DNA of 9,498 bases, from contig CAJUAH010000006.1 in NCBI GenBank assembly GCA_910584375.1, positions 101,208 through 110,705 on the forward strand. Reading direction: 5' to 3'. Of this stretch, positions 5,591 to 9,498 are shown piece by piece; the stretch's first letter is position 1, and each line of letters opens with the position of its first letter. The stretch is from an uncultured Acetatifactor sp. GTDB taxonomy: Bacteria > Bacillota > Clostridia > Lachnospirales > Lachnospiraceae. A program made the translations under genes and the position numbers. Below the pieces are notes generated by a model. The model was given only the letters and a program-made list of their open reading frames with translations. It was not told where the DNA came from and did no database searches.

Positions 5591-6712
5591 ATGAGCAGGA
5601 ACAAAAAAATGGTTATTCCCGGAAAATATTTGTTTTTGGGAGTGACAGCGGCGATTTTTTTGATTACGGGATGTGGGCAGTCGGCCCCGGAGGGTGCGTC
5701 GGCTCTCGAGGCGACTGCGATTGAGGACACAGAATTTTTAGACTGCGGCGGGGCGTCGGGAGATGACGGCTTGAAACAGGGGGCGGAGACCAATGCAGGG
5801 GCGACGCAGACGCCGGAGTCTTTAGCAGATATCCCGACTTCCTGGACGGCGTCGGAACCGCAGGAAAAGGAGGTGTCCGAGGCAGCGTCCGCATCTTGGA
5901 CGGAGGAGCAATCGCAACGGATTTCGGATTCTGCTCTTTCGGAAACCGGTGAGGAAAACGTACCCGAGGAAAATTTGTCTGAGGAAAATGTATCCGGGGA
6001 AAACGTGTCTGGGGAAAATGTGCCTGAGGAAAATGTACCCATGGAAAATGCATCTGAAAACGAAGCGAACGAGAACAACGGATATATTGTAGTCATAGAT
6101 GCGGGACATCAGAGCAGGGGGAACAGGGAGAAAGAGCCTATCGGCCCCGGGGCATCGGAGATGAAAGCCAAGGTGTCCAGCGGTACCGCAGGATGCGTCA
6201 GCGGCTGGGCAGAATATGAACTGAACCTTGTGGTGGCGATAAAACTGCGCGATGAACTGGAAAATAGAGGGTATCAGGTTATCATGATCCGTGAGACGCA
6301 TGATGTGGATATCAGTAACAGCGAGAGAGCGGCCGTTGCGAACGACGCGGGGGCGCACGCTTTTATCCGCATTCATGCCAACGGCTCGGAGAATGCGTCG
6401 GTAAAGGGGGCCATGACGATCTGCCAGACTCCGGATAACCCCTACAATGGGGCAATTTATGATTCCTGCCGCGAGCTTTCCGAATGTGTTTTGACGGAAA
6501 TGGTCGCAGCTGCGGGATGTGAAAAAAGAAAGGTGTGGGAGACGGATACCATGAGCGGTATCAACTGGTGCCAGGTGCCGGTAACAATCGTGGAGATGGG
6601 CTATATGACCAATGAAGAGGAAGATGCTCTCATGGCCACGGAAGAGTACCAGGATAAGCTGGCGACAGGCATTGCCAACGGCATAGACCGGTTCATTTTC
6701 GGAGATATATAA
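5591..6712 (+). CDS. N-acetylmuramoyl-L-alanine amidase lipoprotein (Amidase_3)
   Basis: A surface lipoprotein predicted to cleave the MurNAc-L-Ala bond of peptidoglycan, for cell separation or wall turnover. Residues 1-27 form a lipoprotein signal peptide (basic RNKK, hydrophobic core, lipobox ITGC with C28 as lipidation site). Residues ~29-165 are an acidic, low-complexity linker containing pentapeptide repeats. The catalytic Amidase_3 domain fills ~166-373. Zinc ligands are H173 in VIDAGHQ, E208 in WAEYELN and H262 in IRIHANG, with catalytic E335 in VEMGYMTN. All key residues are present, so it should be active. The ATG at 5591 has GGGAGGG upstream at rather long spacing; codon 7 is another Met, but starting there would shorten the basic N-region. 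The amylase gene follows 165 bp later on the same strand with its own promoter. Confidence 0.92.
   Translation: MSRNKKMVIPGKYLFLGVTAAIFLITGCGQSAPEGASALEATAIEDTEFLDCGGASGDDGLKQGAETNAGATQTPESLADIPTSWTASEPQEKEVSEAASASWTEEQSQRISDSALSETGEENVPEENLSEENVSGENVSGENVPEENVPMENASENEANENNGYIVVIDAGHQSRGNREKEPIGPGASEMKAKVSSGTAGCVSGWAEYELNLVVAIKLRDELENRGYQVIMIRETHDVDISNSERAAVANDAGAHAFIRIHANGSENASVKGAMTICQTPDNPYNGAIYDSCRELSECVLTEMVAAAGCEKRKVWETDTMSGINWCQVPVTIVEMGYMTNEEEDALMATEEYQDKLATGIANGIDRFIFGDI
5951..6055 (+). repeat. 15-bp in-frame repeat encoding pentapeptides, seven units
   Basis: Seven consecutive 15-bp units encode EENVP, EENLS, EENVS, GENVS, GENVP, EENVP and MENAS, then fade into ENEANENN. The units share GAAAA(C/T) but vary at third positions, so the array is not freshly duplicated. 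It forms part of the acidic spacer between the lipid anchor and the amidase domain, probably spanning the cell wall. Confidence 0.9.
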
Positions 6713-6734
6713 GGGAATAGAAAGGAAAGCATGA

Positions 6735-6763
6735 TTGACAGGGAACCGGAAACAATGTACAAT
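6735..6763 (+). promoter_or_regulatory. Sigma-A promoter for the GH13 amylase gene
   Basis: A perfect TTGACA (6735-6740), a 17-bp spacer and TACAAT (6758-6763, one mismatch). Transcription should start near 6770, leaving a leader of about 108 nt. The position 22 bp after the amidase stop shows the amylase can be transcribed independently of it. Confidence 0.8.
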
Positions 6764-6791
6764 AAATTTACTAAAATTTACTAAAAGTTTA
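6764..6791. promoter_or_regulatory. Operator-like repeated palindromes at the amylase transcription start
   Basis: AAATTTACTA is directly repeated at 6764-6773 and 6774-6783. This gives two copies of the palindrome TTTACTAAA (6767-6775 and 6777-6785), spaced 10 bp apart, one helical turn. A third, related palindrome TAAAAGTTTA follows at 6782-6791. They begin immediately after the -10 box and cover the predicted start site, an ideal place for a repressor. The regulator is unknown. Confidence 0.45.
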
Positions 6792-6877
6792 GCGGGAATA
6801 GATTGCATGGAGAACTGACATTGTCGGAAACTTTCTATGGATCCACAGGTGAGAGGCAGGAATAGGAGGTAGGACGG

Positions 6878-8494
6878 ATGCGGCTGACAGAGAAAATGGG
6901 CAAAAGAATTCTGGTAGCGTTGTTATTTGCCGCTATGCTGCTGGGCAGTCTGGCGGCCTGCGGCAAAGGCGAGGACTGGCGCGCCGGAGAAAAGCAGGTG
7001 ATCGACGACAATTACCGCACATGGTATGAGATTTTTGTGTACTCATTTTATGACAGCGACGGTGACAGGATCGGCGATCTGCAGGGCGTAATATCCAAGC
7101 TGGACTATGTGGAAGAACTGGGATTTAACGGAATCTGGCTGATGCCGATTATGCCTTCTCCTTCCTATCATAAATATGACGTGACAGACTACAAGGCTAT
7201 CGACCCGCAATACGGTACCATGGAGGACTTTGAAAAGTTGGTTCAGGAGTGTGATAAGCGGGGAATTAAGCTGATCGTTGATCTGGTACTGAATCATACC
7301 TCCTCGGAGCATCCATGGTTTACGGCGGCCTGCGAGTATCTGGAGGAGCTTGAAGAGGGAGAGGAGCCTTCGGCAGAGGACTGTCCTTATTACGCCTATT
7401 ACAATTTTGTAAAAGGAAAACCTTCTTCCCCCACGTATTATCAGGTGGGGAACACGGAGTACTATTATGAGGGCGCGTTTTCAGATAGAATGCCGGATGT
7501 GAATTTTGACTGCGAGGCAGTTAGAAAAGAGTTTGAAGATATTATGAGTTTCTGGCAGGCTAAAGGCGTGGGAGGTTTTCGGCTGGATGCCGTGAAACAT
7601 TTTTACGGGGATGACACCGTCCGGAATGTGGAGGTATTGAGCTGGGTAAACGATTATGTGAAGTTTATTGATCCCAACGCGTATATAGTAGGGGAATGCT
7701 GGGACGGCATGAATGTTTATGCGCAGTATTACGCCAGCGGCGTTGACAGTTTCTTTGATTTTGAATTTGCGGATTCCGGCGGCGTGATCACCAGAACGCT
7801 GACCTACAACGGGGAGACTAACAGCGCGCAGGCATATGCCAAGGCGTTGGTGCGTGTGCAGAATGCCATACGGGATTACAGGGAGGATGGGATCGACGCG
7901 CCGTTTTTCGTAAACCACGATCTGGCCCGGGCGGCAGGTTATATGCGCTATGACGAGCGAAAGATCAAGATGGCTGCCACGCTCAATGTCCTGATGAGCG
8001 GCAGTGCCTTTGTATACTATGGCGAAGAGATCGGTATGACTGGCAGCGGGAGGGATGAAAACAAGCGCGCGCCCATGTATTGGAATGAGGATACCCAGAC
8101 CAGAGGCATGACTGACGGTCCGGCGGATATGGAGCCGCAGGAGAACCGCTTTGCCAGCGTTCAAGAGCAGATGAAGGAGGATAATTCCATCTACAGTTTC
8201 TATAAGGATACCATTTTACTGCGAAACCAGAATCCGGAGATTGCCCGGGGAACGGTGGCCCGGTTGGAGGAGATTACCGATCAGGACATCGCCGCTGTCT
8301 CCAAGACTTTTGACGGCAAGACGATCTACCTGCTCTACAATCTGTCTGAGACGGATAAAAAGGAAGTGACGCTCTCCCGGGAGCAGTACGGGTATTCTGA
8401 AATCGTCGGATATCTCTCCGTGGACGGCGGGAAAGTGTCCTTGAAGGGGGATACGGTCACGTTGCCCTCCTATAGTGTGGTGGTACTGCGGTAG
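6878..8494 (+). CDS. GH13 alpha-amylase family lipoprotein
   Basis: A secreted, membrane-tethered glycoside hydrolase family 13 enzyme acting on alpha-glucans such as starch or maltodextrins. Residues 1-27 are a lipoprotein signal with lipobox LAAC (C28). The TIM barrel starts at W49-YEIFVYSF, with a probable calcium loop DSDGDRIGDL (59-68). Conserved regions are I DLVLNHTS (135-142), II GFRLDAVKH with nucleophile D237, III VGECWDG with acid/base E273, and IV FVNHD with transition-state stabiliser D348. The last ~80 residues should be the C-terminal beta domain. All three catalytic acids are present. The 538 residues suit extracellular bacterial alpha-amylases; maltogenic or oligo-1,6-glucosidase activity cannot be excluded. 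AGGAGG precedes the ATG by about 8 nt. It has its own promoter and an operator-like region upstream. No terminator lies between its stop and the next promoter; the hairpin at 8549-8599 could serve as one. Confidence 0.93.
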   Translation: MRLTEKMGKRILVALLFAAMLLGSLAACGKGEDWRAGEKQVIDDNYRTWYEIFVYSFYDSDGDRIGDLQGVISKLDYVEELGFNGIWLMPIMPSPSYHKYDVTDYKAIDPQYGTMEDFEKLVQECDKRGIKLIVDLVLNHTSSEHPWFTAACEYLEELEEGEEPSAEDCPYYAYYNFVKGKPSSPTYYQVGNTEYYYEGAFSDRMPDVNFDCEAVRKEFEDIMSFWQAKGVGGFRLDAVKHFYGDDTVRNVEVLSWVNDYVKFIDPNAYIVGECWDGMNVYAQYYASGVDSFFDFEFADSGGVITRTLTYNGETNSAQAYAKALVRVQNAIRDYREDGIDAPFFVNHDLARAAGYMRYDERKIKMAATLNVLMSGSAFVYYGEEIGMTGSGRDENKRAPMYWNEDTQTRGMTDGPADMEPQENRFASVQEQMKEDNSIYSFYKDTILLRNQNPEIARGTVARLEEITDQDIAAVSKTFDGKTIYLLYNLSETDKKEVTLSREQYGYSEIVGYLSVDGGKVSLKGDTVTLPSYSVVVLR

Positions 8495-8512
8495 AAAAAA
8501 TTTTGTTTATCC

Positions 8513-8540
8513 TTGACATTCGCCTCATATGGTGTATAAT
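8513..8540 (+). promoter_or_regulatory. Consensus sigma-A promoter upstream of the Rpn-family gene
   Basis: Both hexamers are perfect: TTGACA (8513-8518) and TATAAT (8535-8540), with a 16-bp spacer. Transcription should begin around 8547, that is, at the foot of the hairpin beginning at 8549. It is the best-matching promoter in the window. Confidence 0.85.
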
Positions 8541-8548
8541 GAGAACAC

Positions 8549-8605
8549 AACAGCAGAAAGAATGACAACCTCGCAAGAGGAGTTATTCTTTCTGCTGTTT
8601 TCTTT
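8549..8605 (+). terminator. Strong GCAA-tetraloop hairpin with U-rich tail (attenuator or GH13 terminator)
   Basis: AACAGCAGAAAGAAT (8549-8563) pairs perfectly with ATTCTTTCTGCTGTT (8585-8599). Three more pairs (G-U, A-U, C-G) follow, then a small bulge, a CCTC/GAGG stem (8569-8572 and 8577-8580) and a GCAA tetraloop (8573-8576). The 3' arm runs into a pyrimidine tail, TTCTTT. It can end transcripts arriving from the amylase gene, and it also lies at the very 5' end of RNA from the promoter at 8513-8540, where it would act as an attenuator or yield an RNA of about 60 nt. The tail is interrupted by C, so termination may be partial. Confidence 0.7.
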
Positions 8606-8645
8606 CGTATAAAGTAAAAACAACAGGAGAAGGAGGAATCAAACT

Positions 8646-9498
8646 ATGACGAAGGAAGAAGAGAGAGTTATTTCCAATCGGGAGGTGAAAGACAGCGCGT
8701 TTACCGCGTATTTTGGGGAACCTGAAAACGCGTCCAGGTTGTATGCGGCGTTGGGAGACGAGGAGGTTGCGCCGGAGGATATCACTTATGTGACGCTGGA
8801 AGGAGTATTGTTCATAGCCAGAAAGAATGATCTGGCGTTTACGGTGAAGAATCGTATATTGGTCATCAGTGAACATCAGTCTACGGTCAATGAGAATATG
8901 CCCCTTAGAGATCTGCTCTATCTCGGGCGCACTTTGGAGAAACTGCTGGATGAGAGAATGATCTACAAGCGCAGACTGTTTCGGATTCCGACACCGGAAT
9001 TTTATGTCTTTTACAACGGGGATGAGACCTGCCCGCCGGAAAAAGTTTTGCGGCTTTCAGATGCTTTTCTTGATAAAACGGAGCATCCTATGGTAGAATT
9101 AGAAGTGAAAGTAATCAATATCAATTTGCCTGCGGGACATAAATTGTTGAAAGAATGTCGTCCGATGTATGAGTATTCATGGTTTATCCAGCGAATCAAA
9201 GATTATCTGGGCGCGGGATGGATCCGGGACGAGGCGATCGCGCAGGCAGTACGGGATTGCATAGAAGAGGGGATCCTGGTAGAGTTTATGAAGAACCATA
9301 GCTCGGAGGTGGTAAATATGTTGTATACACAGTGGAATTATGAGGACGCGGTTGCGGTGGAAAGACAGGAGGCGTTTGAGGATGGCCGGGAGGCCGGATT
9401 GACTATCGGAAAGACGCTCGGACTGGCGGAAGGAAAAGCGGCTGGACTGGCGGAAGGAAAAGCGGCTGGACTGGCGGAAGGAAAAGCGGCTGGACTGG
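8646..9498 (+). CDS. Rpn-family PD-(D/E)XK nuclease / putative transposase (3' end missing)
   Basis: The frame opens at ATG 8646, after AGGAGG at good spacing, and runs past the window edge: 284 residues without a stop. It resembles the Rpn (recombination-promoting nuclease)/PD-(D/E)XK transposase-like proteins that occur in many copies in Lachnospiraceae. Seen directly: an N-terminal helix with ISNREVKDSAFTAYFGEPEN, a core with D62 (NDLAFTV) followed by E76-x-Q78 in ISEHQST, matching the D...ExQ active-site pattern, then YLGRTLEKLLDER and a conserved-looking RIPTPEFYVFYNG strand. A helical C-terminal part has EGILVEFMKNHSSEV and YEDAVAVERQEAFEDGREAG. The end is a run of AEGKAAGL repeats. Members of this family are linked to DNA cleavage and RecA-independent recombination; the role of this copy is unknown. 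A long leader with a promoter and hairpin precedes it. Family assignment is by pattern recognition, not search. Confidence 0.82.
   Translation, partial: MTKEEERVISNREVKDSAFTAYFGEPENASRLYAALGDEEVAPEDITYVTLEGVLFIARKNDLAFTVKNRILVISEHQSTVNENMPLRDLLYLGRTLEKLLDERMIYKRRLFRIPTPEFYVFYNGDETCPPEKVLRLSDAFLDKTEHPMVELEVKVININLPAGHKLLKECRPMYEYSWFIQRIKDYLGAGWIRDEAIAQAVRDCIEEGILVEFMKNHSSEVVNMLYTQWNYEDAVAVERQEAFEDGREAGLTIGKTLGLAEGKAAGLAEGKAAGLAEGKAAGL
9423..9498 (+). repeat. Perfect 24-bp tandem repeat in the Rpn-family gene
   Basis: Three identical units (9423-9446, 9447-9470, 9471-9494) encode LAEGKAAG, and a fourth begins at 9495 as the window ends. Absence of any difference between units indicates recent slippage expansion. 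The unit is a multiple of three, so copy number changes leave the frame intact. It extends the helical, G/A/K/E-rich C-terminal tail. Confidence 0.92.

Noticed and set aside
5822..6808. Minus-strand ORF of about 328 codons opposite the amidase
   Set aside because: The plus-strand frame carries a signal peptide and all zinc and catalytic residues; the antisense frame repeats a Phe-rich pattern that mirrors the pentapeptide array.
1..9498. CRISPR array, tRNA, rRNA, riboswitch or complete insertion sequence
   Set aside because: The repeats found are contiguous and in frame with no spacers. I saw no tRNA-like fold or rRNA-like stretch, the leaders are short, and the only transposase-like gene lacks visible terminal repeats in the window.

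Overview
The window looks like chromosome of an anaerobic, moderately GC-rich Firmicute, most likely a gut Lachnospiraceae/Clostridia relative. The evidence is an oxygen-sensitive ferredoxin-linked 2-oxoacid oxidoreductase, Gram-positive style lipoprotein signal peptides, strong AGGAGG-type ribosome binding sites, sigma-A promoters, and an Rpn-family PD-(D/E)XK nuclease/transposase gene of the kind common in Lachnospiraceae. The assignment is inferred from gene content; no rRNA or tRNA is present.

Layout, left to right. (1) 1-474 is the 3' end of a gene for a coiled-coil protein built of 14-residue (42-bp) tandem repeats and ending in a C-terminal membrane anchor. (2) 508-4397 is a metabolic operon with a clear promoter: iorA, iorB and a phenylacetate-CoA ligase (paaK). 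Together these interconvert aryl pyruvates, arylacetyl-CoA and arylacetates, linking aromatic amino acids to phenylacetate/indoleacetate-type acids and ferredoxin. A very long imperfect palindrome (2314-2419) sits across the iorA stop codon and separates iorA from iorB. (3) 4541-5404, on the minus strand and convergent with paaK, is an amidohydrolase_2 TIM-barrel enzyme of unknown substrate. (4) 5405-5590 is a divergent promoter region in which the two predicted -10 boxes lie on top of each other. (5) 5591-6712 is a lipoprotein N-acetylmuramoyl-L-alanine amidase with a pentapeptide-repeat linker. (6) 6735-8494 is a GH13 alpha-amylase-type lipoprotein with its own consensus promoter and a repeated operator-like motif at the predicted transcription start. 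(7) 8513-8645 is a consensus promoter that fires almost directly into a strong terminator-like hairpin with a GCAA tetraloop. (8) 8646 to the window end is an Rpn-family nuclease gene, cut by the window edge inside perfect 24-bp repeats.

The coding part is mostly recognisable families. The less ordinary material is in the spacers and repeats: the iorA/iorB palindrome, the promoter-plus-hairpin leader before the Rpn gene, the operator-like repeats at the amylase promoter, the overlapping divergent promoters, and three unrelated in-frame tandem repeat arrays. No gap exceeds 300 bases. No complete previously undescribed multi-gene system could be demonstrated.
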